Assembly: GCF_001026695.1 (NCBI RefSeq)
Contig: NZ_LDNB01000010.1
Span: 82,483 to 146,482 of the forward strand
Length of the DNA: 64,000 bases
Direction: 5' to 3'
Source of the DNA: Neobacillus vireti
Lineage (GTDB): Bacteria; Bacillota; Bacilli; Bacillales; Cytobacillaceae
The position numbers and the translations under genes are program-made. Positions 26,786 to 35,060 of this stretch are shown here, piece by piece. Under the pieces are notes generated by a model. It saw only the letters and a list, made by a program, of their open reading frames with translations. It was not told the origin of the DNA and made no database searches. Every line of letters begins with the position of its first letter. Within the stretch, counting starts at the first letter, position 1.

Positions 26786-27328
26786 CTATTTTAAGATCCT
26801 TATTTTTGAAAAAGGTAATAAGACGAATTCACTTTTTCCGATAATGTTTTCCTGTTTAATAAATCCCAACCCATTCCGGCTGTCTTTGCTGTATAATCGA
26901 TTGTCTCCCATGACATAATATTGGTTTTTGGGAAGGACAATCGGTCCAAAGTCTTCTGTTAGTTTGCTTCCTTGTTGTTTCGCAAATTTAAGATTTTCAG
27001 CTAAATAGGTTTCTTTATATGGCACCTGATTGATAAATAATTGATCACCTTTCATTTCAATCTCATCACCCGGCATTCCAATGATTCTTTTCACATAGTT
27101 TTCATCAGGGCCTTTAATAATGATGATATCACCTCTATTAAAATGGTCGGAATAATAAACTTTATTAACAAAGATTTTTTCATGATCATGTAATGTTGGT
27201 TCCATTGAAGCACCATCTACAACGTAAGGAGAAAAGAGAAATGTCCGTATAACCAGTGTTATTCCTAATGCTATAAATATTGTTTTAATCCAGCTTTTCA
27301 ACCCATTATTTGCTTTCGAATTTAACAT
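26786..27328 (-). CDS. Type I signal peptidase
   Basis: 180 aa Sip-type leader peptidase that cleaves signal peptides on the outer face of the membrane. One N-terminal helix (about 13-32), catalytic Ser41 in GASMEPTL and general base Lys80 in NYVKRIIGMPGD, then box E YYVMGDNR..SKDSR. ATG 27328 is selected because AAGGAG lies upstream; the ORF extends 32 codons earlier without a site. Monocistronic. Confidence 0.93.
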   Translation of the reverse strand: MLNSKANNGLKSWIKTIFIALGITLVIRTFLFSPYVVDGASMEPTLHDHEKIFVNKVYYSDHFNRGDIIIIKGPDENYVKRIIGMPGDEIEMKGDQLFINQVPYKETYLAENLKFAKQQGSKLTEDFGPIVLPKNQYYVMGDNRLYSKDSRNGLGFIKQENIIGKSEFVLLPFSKIRILK

Positions 27329-27465
27329 TTCCAACCACTCCTTGTCATTTTCAAAAGTTTCCTTAATTATGGTATATTCAACGCGTTGGAAATGAAATCC
27401 TGCTTTTTCCCACCCTAAAGGCATATTTAAGAGCTGAAAGAGTTTTGGCCCGAACTAAAGGTAAC

Positions 27466-28080
27466 TTACTTCTTTTTTATTTTCTGATATCGCTGCTCCG
27501 CTTTGTAACTAAAAATCAGACATAAAGCAATCATGACTGGAAAAGCCAGCCAGGCAAATCCTCTAAAGAAGGCGAATGGTGTTTCAAAAAGAAATGCCCC
27601 CCAAAAGTCAGCTCCCGTTTTATCCCATAACCCAGGTGTAAAGTACAGTTGTTTCGGGTTAAAGAAAGCATCTATGTTTATGGCATTTGTCGTCACTAAT
27701 GCTGCGAAAATAGGGAGATAGCACATCGCTAATGATATATACATCTGTGAAAGTCTTTTGTATCTGCTGGCTTTGGAATCGATATCTGAAAAAATATCTT
27801 CGTCAGCATCTTTGTTGACCTGTTTAAAATATTGAGCTCCAGAACTTTTTGTACCTGCCAGATGCTCCCAGCCACTATCTTCAAATAGAGTACAGTAATC
27901 TACAAAATCCGCCTGTTTTTTAAATAAACGGTAATCAATTTTAATATTCGCATGATCGGGCTTAGATTTGCGAAATCGATAGCCAAATGACCTTCCAACA
28001 AGTTCATAGCCCTCTGAGGCCATTTTATTCAACCATCTTGCTTCCTTTTCGAAATCTAAAAACAATTTAAACTTTCTCAT
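27466..28080 (-). CDS. DUF2812 family membrane protein
   Basis: 204 aa. N-terminal soluble DUF2812-like domain (EKEARWLNKMASEGYELVG, then FRKSKP and IDYRLFKK) and two or three helices in the C-terminal half (about 116-134 and 170-195). ATG overlaps the padR stop as ATGA. DUF2812 proteins are regularly paired with PadR repressors in Bacillus; role unknown. Confidence 0.82.
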   Translation of the reverse strand: MRKFKLFLDFEKEARWLNKMASEGYELVGRSFGYRFRKSKPDHANIKIDYRLFKKQADFVDYCTLFEDSGWEHLAGTKSSGAQYFKQVNKDADEDIFSDIDSKASRYKRLSQMYISLAMCYLPIFAALVTTNAINIDAFFNPKQLYFTPGLWDKTGADFWGAFLFETPFAFFRGFAWLAFPVMIALCLIFSYKAEQRYQKIKKK

Positions 28081-28403
28081 GAGATCCCACCTCGTTTAAA
28101 AGCATCTTCAGTAATTCCAATCATATGCTGCATTCTTTCTAAATCCAAACGCAGCATATCTTTCCCCAGTTCAGTAATCATATAGACTTTCCGGCGACTA
28201 TCCCCGCTCTCGACAGGCTGAATAAATTTGAGTTTTAGTAAATTTTCAATTGCTCCATACAATGTACCGGCAGCCATCCTTACCTGTCCGTTACTAAGTT
28301 CCTCGACTTTTTGCAGAATAAGATATCCATGTGCTGGTTCAAATAAAGACAAGAGAATATAATAAACGGTTTCAGTCAGCGGAATATGTTTATCCCTTTT
28401 CAT
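28077..28403 (-). CDS. PadR family transcriptional regulator
   Basis: 108 aa winged-helix repressor: LTETVYYILLSLFEPAHGYLIL, GTLYGAIENLLKLKFIQPV and RRKVYMITELGKDMLRLD. Start ATG 28403 behind GGAGGGACT. Two dyads TATACAG-N5-CT(G/A)TATA lie in its promoter region, one filling the -35/-10 spacer, so it should repress its own operon with the DUF2812 gene. Inducer unknown. Confidence 0.9.
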   Translation of the reverse strand: MKRDKHIPLTETVYYILLSLFEPAHGYLILQKVEELSNGQVRMAAGTLYGAIENLLKLKFIQPVESGDSRRKVYMITELGKDMLRLDLERMQHMIGITEDAFKRGGIS

Positions 28404-28430
28404 AGTCCCTCCTAATTTTCCACTTTTTAT

Positions 28431-28483
28431 TATACAGTCCAACTATATAGTTTTAGTTTATACAGCGCAACTGTATATGTCAA
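28431..28483 (-). promoter_or_regulatory. padR promoter with two dyad operators
   Basis: Minus strand TTGACA (28478-28483), 17 nt, TAAACT (28455-28460). Dyad TATACAG-CGCAA-CTGTATA (28459-28477, plus strand) fills the spacer. A second, TATACAG-TCCAA-CTATATA (28431-28449), lies near the start site, 28 bp centre to centre. Confidence 0.7.
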
Positions 28484-28565
28484 TACATAAATTCCATCGT
28501 TTTCCTTTAATTTGTATAGTCACGAATATTTACTAAAATAACACCACTCAGATACCTTATTCACA

Positions 28566-28612
28566 TAAAAAAGGGGAATCCCCCATAAAACTAAACGAGG
28601 GATTCCCTTTTT
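28566..28612 (-). terminator. Terminator of orphan VWA gene
   Basis: Stem GGGGAATCCC/GGGATTCCC with A/T flanks (loop about 17 nt); the minus-strand RNA ends in a run of U. The arm touches the stop codon at 28611. Confidence 0.8.
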
Positions 28613-29027
28613 ACGCTACCTTAATCGCTTTGCCAAATGGTACTCGTGGTAAAAATGTGCCTGGCACCAGCCAAAATAATTCAAAATCAACTGTCTCCAT
28701 TTCTTCCGAAAAAAATCCTGTAACGTCCGTTATATAAAATAGTGTATCCACTTGCTCTTCTGCTGCCCATTCCAGCGCTAATGTATAGGAAGATTTCCCA
28801 TGTGTGTAGTACTTAATCGTATCGCTTTTAACTTGGGAAATACTTCGGATTTTGAAATCTGCTTGAACCAAAATTGTATCTGGCTTCAATTGTTCAAACA
28901 ATTTTACTATGTTATTGATGAGTATGGTTGGTGCTTCATTTGTGGAAGTATCCACGACTAATGCGACCTTCTTTTCTTGACGCTGCTGGATCATCGAAAG
29001 TATCGTTTTATGCCATTTCAACACCAT
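28611..29027 (-). CDS. Orphan VWA-like domain protein (DUF2201 C-terminal-like)
   Basis: 138 aa. VALVVDTSTNEA is a degenerate MIDAS-like DxSxS start (Asp-Thr-Ser-Thr), later HGKSSYTLALEWA and FYITDVTGFF. The order matches the C-terminal VWA domain of DUF2201 metallopeptidase-like proteins, which are usually about 400 aa. The N-terminal peptidase domain is absent, and the gene stands alone. Start ATG 29027 follows AAAGGGGG closely; TTG two codons later has better spacing. May be a remnant or a free-standing domain. Confidence 0.65.
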   Translation of the reverse strand: MVLKWHKTILSMIQQRQEKKVALVVDTSTNEAPTILINNIVKLFEQLKPDTILVQADFKIRSISQVKSDTIKYYTHGKSSYTLALEWAAEEQVDTLFYITDVTGFFSEEMETVDFELFWLVPGTFLPRVPFGKAIKVA

Positions 29028-29167
29028 TTCCCCCTTTGACTATAAAACCAAGCCTTTTTATTTTGGGTTATTAGGAAATGGATTATGATTGGATAATTGC
29101 GGTAACAAAATGCCTTAGTTCCTGCAGGAATTTGCTAAATAAAATATCAACAATTTGAAAAAACTAG

Positions 29168-30511
29168 TTACTGTAATTCAATTTTCACCGGATTTAATTC
29201 GAGTGGCATATTTGTACTCATTGAGTCTAATCTTACTCTTACCACATAGTTATCGGGATTAAAATTGTTTATTTCACTCAGGTCAAATGTGCTCCTGAAG
29301 CGTAATTTGGCTTTATCTAAAGTTTTTACTGTATGGCTAATTGATTCTTCATATATATATTTGCGGGATTCTTTTACTAACGTTACGTCGGTTCGGGCAA
29401 AGTTTTGAAAGAAAATAAAATGCTCATCCCTGTTATCTCCATTATTAATTTGGAAATCGACTGTAAAACGCTTGCCTTTTATGCTGACATTTTCCACGTT
29501 TACTGATAGATTTTGTCTGTTGGACTTTATTTGAACAGGAGTGCGCTTGTTAATGGCAACAAATTGATTCGGCTCCTCCAGAGCAACTGCCGGACGAATC
29601 TCCAAATAACTTGTTTTTCCTTTTAAGGTCTGGGGAATAATCGTTCTACCTTTGACAATGATTTGATTCCCAGTCTTTTTCGTCTCCAAATCAATTCCAT
29701 CTGATAGGAGGTGGATTGGATTTCCTTTTTCGTCAAAAACCGCTAATCTGACTTGATCATGTTTGCCTTCACTTGGAAATGCTGCCGTATAATTAATTGC
29801 CGTAGAGGCCTTCCCGGCGATAATCGAATCAAAGTGAACCTTTATATCTCCTTTCTCACTTTCTTTATCCATCATTATTGTTTTGTAAGCTAATTGCTTA
29901 ATGGGAACATTGAATCTCCAGGATCCCTCTTTTCCACCCATACTCTTGAATTCAAGCGGGAAGGTTGTATCTGCAGGCAATTCTAGTTTTGGATAATTTA
30001 ACTGTATCTGTCCGGTATAACCGTTACCTGAGGGCTCCAGATAGACAAGCTCTTTGCTGTCATCAATCCGTTTATCACCATCAAATATCTCGTAAATCCC
30101 TCTAAGATTACCTTCTTGATCCGTTTTCACCTTTCCTCTCACATCAAAAGTTACCCCGATAACGGCCCCATCATAATAAGCACTTGTGATGGATACATCA
30201 ATCCCGTTGTGACTGGCTGTTTCATTTAATTGGGTGATTAACTTTTGTGAGGCTAAATTTTCGCCGACTTTGTCTTTAAAAAGCTGCCCGATCAAAGGCA
30301 TATCCGCCATTACTTTCGATACGGATGGGACCATAAAACTCGTGGAAATCAGGATCACAGCAGCAGCGGCTGCCGTTAAAACAATGGCCTTGTTTTTTCT
30401 AGGTTTTTCACCAGGATATGCCCTGCCTATTCCTGTCTTAATCGCTTGTAAGACTGCCTCTTGCGGTACTTCAATCTTCTCATATTCCTCTTGAAAAAAT
30501 TCCTTCTTCAT
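29168..30511 (-). CDS. Anti-sigma factor, DUF4179-type membrane protein
   Basis: 447 aa. Cytoplasmic N-terminus (1-40), one helix (41-60, KAIVLTAAAAAVILISTSF), then a large extracytoplasmic domain. SVSKVMADMPLIGQLFKD follows the membrane segment as in DUF4179 proteins. Same architecture as the protein at 3931-5247 but low sequence identity by eye. Overlaps the sigma gene by 32 nt; AGGAGAGGG precedes the ATG. Probable sigma antagonist sensing an envelope signal. Confidence 0.82.
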   Translation of the reverse strand: MKKEFFQEEYEKIEVPQEAVLQAIKTGIGRAYPGEKPRKNKAIVLTAAAAAVILISTSFMVPSVSKVMADMPLIGQLFKDKVGENLASQKLITQLNETASHNGIDVSITSAYYDGAVIGVTFDVRGKVKTDQEGNLRGIYEIFDGDKRIDDSKELVYLEPSGNGYTGQIQLNYPKLELPADTTFPLEFKSMGGKEGSWRFNVPIKQLAYKTIMMDKESEKGDIKVHFDSIIAGKASTAINYTAAFPSEGKHDQVRLAVFDEKGNPIHLLSDGIDLETKKTGNQIIVKGRTIIPQTLKGKTSYLEIRPAVALEEPNQFVAINKRTPVQIKSNRQNLSVNVENVSIKGKRFTVDFQINNGDNRDEHFIFFQNFARTDVTLVKESRKYIYEESISHTVKTLDKAKLRFRSTFDLSEINNFNPDNYVVRVRLDSMSTNMPLELNPVKIELQ

Positions 30512-31025
30512 AATAGCCCTCTCCTCCCAACAGCTTTTTCAACTGGCTTTTCCCTCGAGACAAATAAGTTTTAACTGTATTTTCCGGTACATCCATTAAC
30601 TTAGCCACTTCACTAATCGGCAAGTCCTGATAGTAAAAGAGAATAACTGCATTTCGATAATGTTCATTTAATTTGTCTATCGCATCTGCTAAATCCAGGG
30701 ATTCAACCCGTTTTTCGCTTTTCGCAGGTGAAAGCTCAATAATTTTATCAATTGGGATCTCCTTCTGCTTCTTTTTCAACAAATCATAGGCAGAGTGGAT
30801 AAGGATCCTTGTTAACCAGGTTAAGAAAAATCTTTCATCCCGTAATTGACGCACAACTAAAAGGGCTTTATAGGCTGTTTCTTGAATAACATCCAAAGCA
30901 TCCTCGCGATTGCCGACATATAGATAGGCCGTTCGGTACAATTGGTCACTATGTAAGACTAAAAGCTTTTCGAAAGCTTTTTTGTTTCCGTTTATCGCTT
31001 TTTTTATCAACTTTATTTCGGTCAT
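30480..31025 (-). CDS. ECF RNA polymerase sigma factor
   Basis: 181 aa. Region 2: REDALDVIQETAYKALLVV and FFLTWLTRILIHSAYDLLKKK; region 4: VILFYYQDLPISEVAKLMDVPENTVKTYLSRGK. AAGGAGG at ideal spacing before ATG. An ECF-like promoter (GAAAC with T run, then CTCTAA) lies 22-50 bp upstream, implying autoregulation with the overlapping anti-sigma gene. Confidence 0.9.
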   Translation of the reverse strand: MTEIKLIKKAINGNKKAFEKLLVLHSDQLYRTAYLYVGNREDALDVIQETAYKALLVVRQLRDERFFLTWLTRILIHSAYDLLKKKQKEIPIDKIIELSPAKSEKRVESLDLADAIDKLNEHYRNAVILFYYQDLPISEVAKLMDVPENTVKTYLSRGKSQLKKLLGGEGYYEEGIFSRGI

Positions 31026-31046
31026 TGCTTAACCTCCTTCTGTCCA

Positions 31047-31075
31047 TTAGAGAAGAATCCCTTACAAAAAGTTTC
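31047..31075 (-). promoter_or_regulatory. Candidate autoregulatory ECF promoter
   Basis: Minus strand GAAAC (TTGAAACTTTTT context), 18 nt, CTCTAA. Resembles the two other sigma-gene promoters in the window. Confidence 0.5.
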
Positions 31076-31159
31076 AACTTATTTAATTAGTTTATTAATC
31101 TCTTTATCCTATATGGATTCTATATAATAGAATTATCAAACATTTTTGAGGTGATTGAT

Positions 31160-31309
31160 ATGGAATTTGAAATCATATATGGTGATTTACCTGCCTTAGG
31201 GACAGAACGGCTTGTCCTCAGTATAGCAATGGTCGGCAAAGAGGAAGCCCCAAATTTGAAGCTGAATTCTATCTTTATAGAAGAGGTCCCTTTGCGATGG
31301 ATCCGATAA
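31160..31309 (+). CDS. Small protein of 49 aa
   Basis: ATG 31160 has a strong site (GAGGTGA, 5 nt spacing). The 49-aa product, beginning MEFEIIYGDLPALGTERL, overlaps the next gene's start by 13 nt in another frame, suggesting translational coupling. The sequence is not recognised; no signal or helix. Too short for most ORF callers. Confidence 0.5.
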   Translation: MEFEIIYGDLPALGTERLVLSIAMVGKEEAPNLKLNSIFIEEVPLRWIR

Positions 31310-31716
31310 CTGTTATCGAAATTATTGTATCTACTGTTATCATTATCATACTTTTTTCAGCTGCCTTGCTTGTTCCTCAAAAAGTTAGGAAGCAAAGTTT
31401 GCTGCTTGCCTCGATTTTATCTCTAATAATCGGCTTATTTTTTGCCATTCGTCCTATTTGGATAAATTTTCAAGTTAAAGAAAAGACGGCTCAGTTAAAC
31501 CAGTACTTGAAACAAAAATATCCCAATGAAGAATGGGAGATTAAACGAAAGATTGGCAGACAATATAATCCATACCACTTAGATGTAAGGTTTGACAATG
31601 AAAAAGGATGGGTATATACCTATTTTGTTAATGACCATACAATTTTCCAAATTGCCTGGAGTGTTCCGGATAACCAAAGCTCTAATGAGGGAAAACATTA
31701 CGAATTGGAAAAATAA
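31297..31716 (+). CDS. Small membrane protein of unknown function
   Basis: 139 aa. Two hydrophobic helices (about 4-25 and 34-52) followed by a soluble domain with KEKTAQLNQYLKQKYPNEEWEIKRKIG and a terminal YFVNDHTIFQIAW segment. GAGGT 9 nt upstream of ATG 31297, inside the end of the 49-aa ORF. Ends at a strong terminator. Family not recognised. Confidence 0.72.
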   Translation: MDPITVIEIIVSTVIIIILFSAALLVPQKVRKQSLLLASILSLIIGLFFAIRPIWINFQVKEKTAQLNQYLKQKYPNEEWEIKRKIGRQYNPYHLDVRFDNEKGWVYTYFVNDHTIFQIAWSVPDNQSSNEGKHYELEK

Positions 31717-31726
31717 ACGACAAAGG

Positions 31727-31761
31727 AAAAAAGGGATTTCCAATGTAGAAATCCCCTTTTT
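31727..31761 (+). terminator. Bidirectional terminator
   Basis: AAAAAAGGGATTTC / GAAATCCCCTTTTT around a 7-nt loop. Serves the plus-strand membrane gene and, with its opposite U-run, the minus-strand PLA2-like gene ending at 31796. Confidence 0.85.
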
Positions 31762-31795
31762 CAATGAAGATGATACCGGTTTAATGTAAAGAAAA

Positions 31796-32080
31796 TTAAT
31801 ATCGGCGCCGCCCGCCGCACGTAAACGTTGCTTTCGCTTTCATAAAATCATGCATCAAAGCTGCCTTTCTTCCCTTATCCGTATGACTATTCTTTTTGTA
31901 GCGAAGACAATTTATGAATTGGTAGTCACATTGGCAGGGTGAAATCCCTCTGCTTAGACAGAGGTCGTGGCCCATGCAGCAGGCATCTACATCATTAATC
32001 GGAGCACCTGGCCCACTGCAGCCAGGTCCACACCATCTATATCCTGGGAAAATACAGAACCCACGCCTTCTTCTTCGCAA
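31796..32080 (-). CDS. Phospholipase A2-like small protein
   Basis: 94 aa. YRWCGPGCSG resembles the Ca2+-binding loop, and DVDACCMGHDLC matches the CCxxHDxC catalytic block of secreted phospholipase A2, with His-Asp present. Further cysteines (CQCDYQFINC) fit disulphides. There is no signal peptide; instead an Arg-rich start (LRRRRRG). TTG start behind GGGAGGTG. A CATAnnnTA -10-like element upstream hints at mother-cell expression. Lipase activity is inferred from motifs. Confidence 0.75.
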   Translation of the reverse strand: MRRRRRGFCIFPGYRWCGPGCSGPGAPINDVDACCMGHDLCLSRGISPCQCDYQFINCLRYKKNSHTDKGRKAALMHDFMKAKATFTCGGRRRY

Positions 32081-32112
32081 ATGCTACACCTCCCAAAAGC
32101 TTACTTTACTAA

Positions 32113-32121
32113 TAAAATATG
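32113..32121 (-). promoter_or_regulatory. SigE/SigK-like -10 element
   Basis: Minus strand CATATTTTA (CATAnnnTA) about 33 bp upstream of the PLA2-like start. AT-rich surroundings make chance occurrence possible. Confidence 0.3.
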
Positions 32122-32220
32122 AATGTCCGAAAATTTTGGAATGGCTATATCCCAATGGTGAATTCATTTTGCAAAAAATAATACATCATTGGGGTTTAGG
32201 GGCTGTTTTATGGCTCCGGA

Positions 32221-32272
32221 TTCCGCCAAACTAGGCCAGGATTTCGCCAACTTTCGAATTAATGCCGCCAAA
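32221..32272. repeat. Phased word array D (CGCCAA, 21-bp period)
   Basis: CGCCAA cores start at 32224, 32245 and 32266, exactly 21 bp apart, in the divergent gap between the PLA2-like gene and the histidine kinase. The remaining sequence between the words is different each time. Confidence 0.65.
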
Positions 32273-32385
32273 CCAAAAATTAACCTAAACTAATCAATCA
32301 TTTACCCAAACAGAAAGCTATTTTCCAAAATAACTAAATCATAGTAGAATAGTAATAATATATAAATTTAGAGGAGTAGATTCCT

Positions 32386-33921
32386 TTGGTTTTCCTTCGC
32401 TTTGTCAAATCATTCCTGAAGAAGAAATGGTTTATCTATCTATCTCTCACTTTGGTCCCTGCTGCCGTCATTAGTTTTATTTTGGCACAGCATCAGGTTA
32501 GCTCTGTTGAAAACCAATATAAAAGCGAAGCACAAGAGTTTGCCGATTTTCATGCGATGAATATTGAGCATTTTCTGAGTGAAACAGTGGGCAGATTAGA
32601 GATGCTCGCTACCTCTATTAAAATTCAAAATAATAACATAGATGATTTGCAAAAAATATTTCAGGAAATGGCAGAAAAGGATCCTCGTTTTTCCGGATTC
32701 TATTGGTCTAACTCCAATGGTGACTTGTTAATCGGCACAAATCCAATCAACAATCCAATCAACGTGAGTGATCGTCCTTATTTTCAGCATGCGCTAAAAA
32801 CGGGGCAAACCAGTTTATCTGAGGCCCATATCGGCAGGGTAATGGGAAGATATATCATTTCCGTTGCCACACCCATCGTGGATTATGGAAAGGTAAAAGG
32901 AGTTCTTATAGCAAGCTTGCGAATAGACGAATTAGGGGCAGCTATTAATACTCTAATTAACGAGGAAATGATTGTCGTTACCGATGAAACAGGGCAAACC
33001 TTAATAAAGGCCGGTTCCATTCCCTTAAAAAACTCGGTGAAATCCAGTATGGAAGTGACCCAGATACCTTGGACGATTTCTGCATATGTCACTTCTGAAA
33101 ACGATTTGATTTTTCGGAAAGCTCTGTTGCAATACTTCATCATTTTTCTACCGATTACGAACATATTGTTTTTATCGGTCCAACATTTACTATTAAGAAA
33201 AAGAATAAACAAAGACAAAGAACAAATAGAAATTCATAAGCTTGAGTTAATTGGCAATCTGGCTGCCAGCACAGCCCACGAAATCAGGAATCCTTTAACC
33301 GGAATTAAAGGTTTAGTGAAACTCTTAAGCGAGGAATTTCGGGAAGAAAAGGCACAAACTTATTTTGAAGTGATTCAATTGGAGATTGACCGAATTAATA
33401 CGATTGTTGGTGAACTCCTTGTTCTGGGAAAACCAACCGCCTACACGCTTAAAACTTATTATGCCAACGAAATTGTCGCTGAAATTGAACCGATTATTCA
33501 TTCCGAAGCCAATTTTATGAATGTCGAATTATCGATCCATTATCATTCGGATGGTCTTCCTGTTTCTTGTATCAAAGACCATTTAAAGCAAGTCATTCTT
33601 AATTTAGCGAAGAACTCCTTGCAGGCAATGCCAAATGGCGGGAGATTGTCTATTAACCTAGAAAGCCTTGACGATTCATGTTTGATCACCGTTGCAGATA
33701 ATGGAATCGGAATGCAGAAGGAACAAATAGCCCAGGCCTTTAAACCTTTCTTTACCTTAAAAAAAGATGGTTCGGGATTGGGGTTAACCGTCTGCAAACG
33801 AATTATTGATTCTTATGGCGGGAAAATTTTGATAAAAAGTGCTCCGAATGAGGGCACTCAGGTTGAGATTATTCTTCCTTTAGTAATGGAAGAAGGTGAC
33901 CGCAAACAAAAACCGCAGTAA
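32386..33921 (+). CDS. Orphan sensor histidine kinase, sporulation-kinase-like
   Basis: 511 aa. Two helices (about 15-33 and 248-268) enclose an extracytoplasmic dCache-type sensor containing SDRPYFQHALKTGQ and GRYIISVATPI. The kinase core has the H-box TAHEIRNPLTGIKG with His298, N-box NLAKNSLQAMPNGG, and G-boxes ADNGIGM and GSGLGLTVC. This H-box style (HEIRNPLTGIKG) is that of the KinA-KinE phosphorelay kinases. No response regulator is adjacent, also as in those. TTG start with GAGGAG upstream. Confidence 0.87.
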   Translation: MVFLRFVKSFLKKKWFIYLSLTLVPAAVISFILAQHQVSSVENQYKSEAQEFADFHAMNIEHFLSETVGRLEMLATSIKIQNNNIDDLQKIFQEMAEKDPRFSGFYWSNSNGDLLIGTNPINNPINVSDRPYFQHALKTGQTSLSEAHIGRVMGRYIISVATPIVDYGKVKGVLIASLRIDELGAAINTLINEEMIVVTDETGQTLIKAGSIPLKNSVKSSMEVTQIPWTISAYVTSENDLIFRKALLQYFIIFLPITNILFLSVQHLLLRKRINKDKEQIEIHKLELIGNLAASTAHEIRNPLTGIKGLVKLLSEEFREEKAQTYFEVIQLEIDRINTIVGELLVLGKPTAYTLKTYYANEIVAEIEPIIHSEANFMNVELSIHYHSDGLPVSCIKDHLKQVILNLAKNSLQAMPNGGRLSINLESLDDSCLITVADNGIGMQKEQIAQAFKPFFTLKKDGSGLGLTVCKRIIDSYGGKILIKSAPNEGTQVEIILPLVMEEGDRKQKPQ

Positions 33922-33971
33922 GCAACACTGCAATTTTTCTATTAGTCACTATAGAAATTCGAAATAATAGA

Positions 33972-34008
33972 AAGAAATGAGCCGGAGTAGTATCCAGGCT
34001 CATTTCTT
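33972..34008. terminator. Bidirectional terminator
   Basis: Perfect 12-bp stem AAGAAATGAGCC/GGCTCATTTCTT, 13-nt loop, between the convergent kinase and dehydrogenase genes. Confidence 0.85.
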
Positions 34009-35060
34009 TATTTAAAAATCGCTTGAAGCATCTCATCCTCGTCCAACAATCTTAGTGCTTTCTGGCGATAAACCTCATCATGCAAATACGTATACCGATT
34101 GGGTTTCACCGTTGGAGCAATTTCGATGGCTTGTCGGTATTCTTCTTTATTTAAGCCAAGCCCTTTTACATAATCGAAAAAGCCGGTCCTTGTGAAAACT
34201 TTCATCATTCGCTCAGCGCGATGATTTTGGACATTGGCCATGATGTAGGTTGCGATTCCCACTTGAATTCCGTGCATTTGCGGCTGCCTGGCGATTTTAT
34301 CAAGTGCATGGGAAATCAAATGCTCAGAGCCGCTAATTGGCGAACTGTTTCCGCTAATAACCGTCGAGATACCTCCAAGTGTAAGTGAACTGATGAGTTC
34401 CTTTAGAAGAATCGGATTGCGAATGTCGGTCAATGGTGTTCGAATAAAACTATTAACCGCTTTTTTACTAAGCATGTAGGCAAAATGGTTCATCCTTGCG
34501 GCTCCATGCTGCTCCTCAAACTCCCAATCATAAAGAGCAGTTATGTTAGATAGCAAATCGCCAATCCCTGCTAGGATAAAACGATTCGGGACATGCTGAA
34601 TAATATCTAGGTCAGCAATAATTCCGTACGGGACTCTCGCTGGTACCGTCGTTTTCTTTTTATTGACGATGAGCGAGCAATTGCTGCTGGCAAAGCCATC
34701 ATTGGAAGCAGACGTTGGAATGCTAAGGAATGGACTCCTTCTTGAAAAGGCTAGGTACTTGCCGTAATCAATCACCGTCCCGCCGCCCATGGCAATCACC
34801 ACATCAAAGCGTTCCATTTCGAATGCTTTTTTGATGAGCTCCTGGATGTCCAAACCCGACTCCATGAGTAAAGCTGAAATCTGCACATCGGTAATAGAGT
34901 CGAGGATATCCTGTTTGTACATTTGATAAGTAAAATCATCGAACAAGAACACGGCATTAGCAAACCCATGTTGTTTCAGAATCCGATCAAGGTTAAAAAC
35001 AGTTCCCTTTCCTATTTCTAAAATTGCGGGAATTGGAACACTGGTAACAGGTGTCAACAC
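34008..35060 (-). CDS. Glycerol-1-phosphate dehydrogenase-like (iron-containing ADH fold)
   Basis: 350 aa NAD(P)-dependent dehydrogenase. Nucleotide site GGGTVIDYGKY, SIPTSASNDGFASS, and metal ligands Asp in GIGDLLSN, His in GSEHLISH and His in QMHGIQVG are all visible, as in AraM/EgsA G1P dehydrogenases that reduce dihydroxyacetone phosphate. GTG start immediately after the stop of the HAD phosphatase, so they are co-expressed. It could supply sn-glycerol-1-phosphate for ether-type lipids or another polyol. Confidence 0.82.
   Translation of the reverse strand: MLTPVTSVPIPAILEIGKGTVFNLDRILKQHGFANAVFLFDDFTYQMYKQDILDSITDVQISALLMESGLDIQELIKKAFEMERFDVVIAMGGGTVIDYGKYLAFSRRSPFLSIPTSASNDGFASSNCSLIVNKKKTTVPARVPYGIIADLDIIQHVPNRFILAGIGDLLSNITALYDWEFEEQHGAARMNHFAYMLSKKAVNSFIRTPLTDIRNPILLKELISSLTLGGISTVISGNSSPISGSEHLISHALDKIARQPQMHGIQVGIATYIMANVQNHRAERMMKVFTRTGFFDYVKGLGLNKEEYRQAIEIAPTVKPNRYTYLHDEVYRQKALRLLDEDEMLQAIFK

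Noticed and set aside
26476..26918. ORFs on both strands across the 170-bp element
   Set aside because: Not conserved with the second copy of the element and overlap a terminator and the signal peptidase gene.
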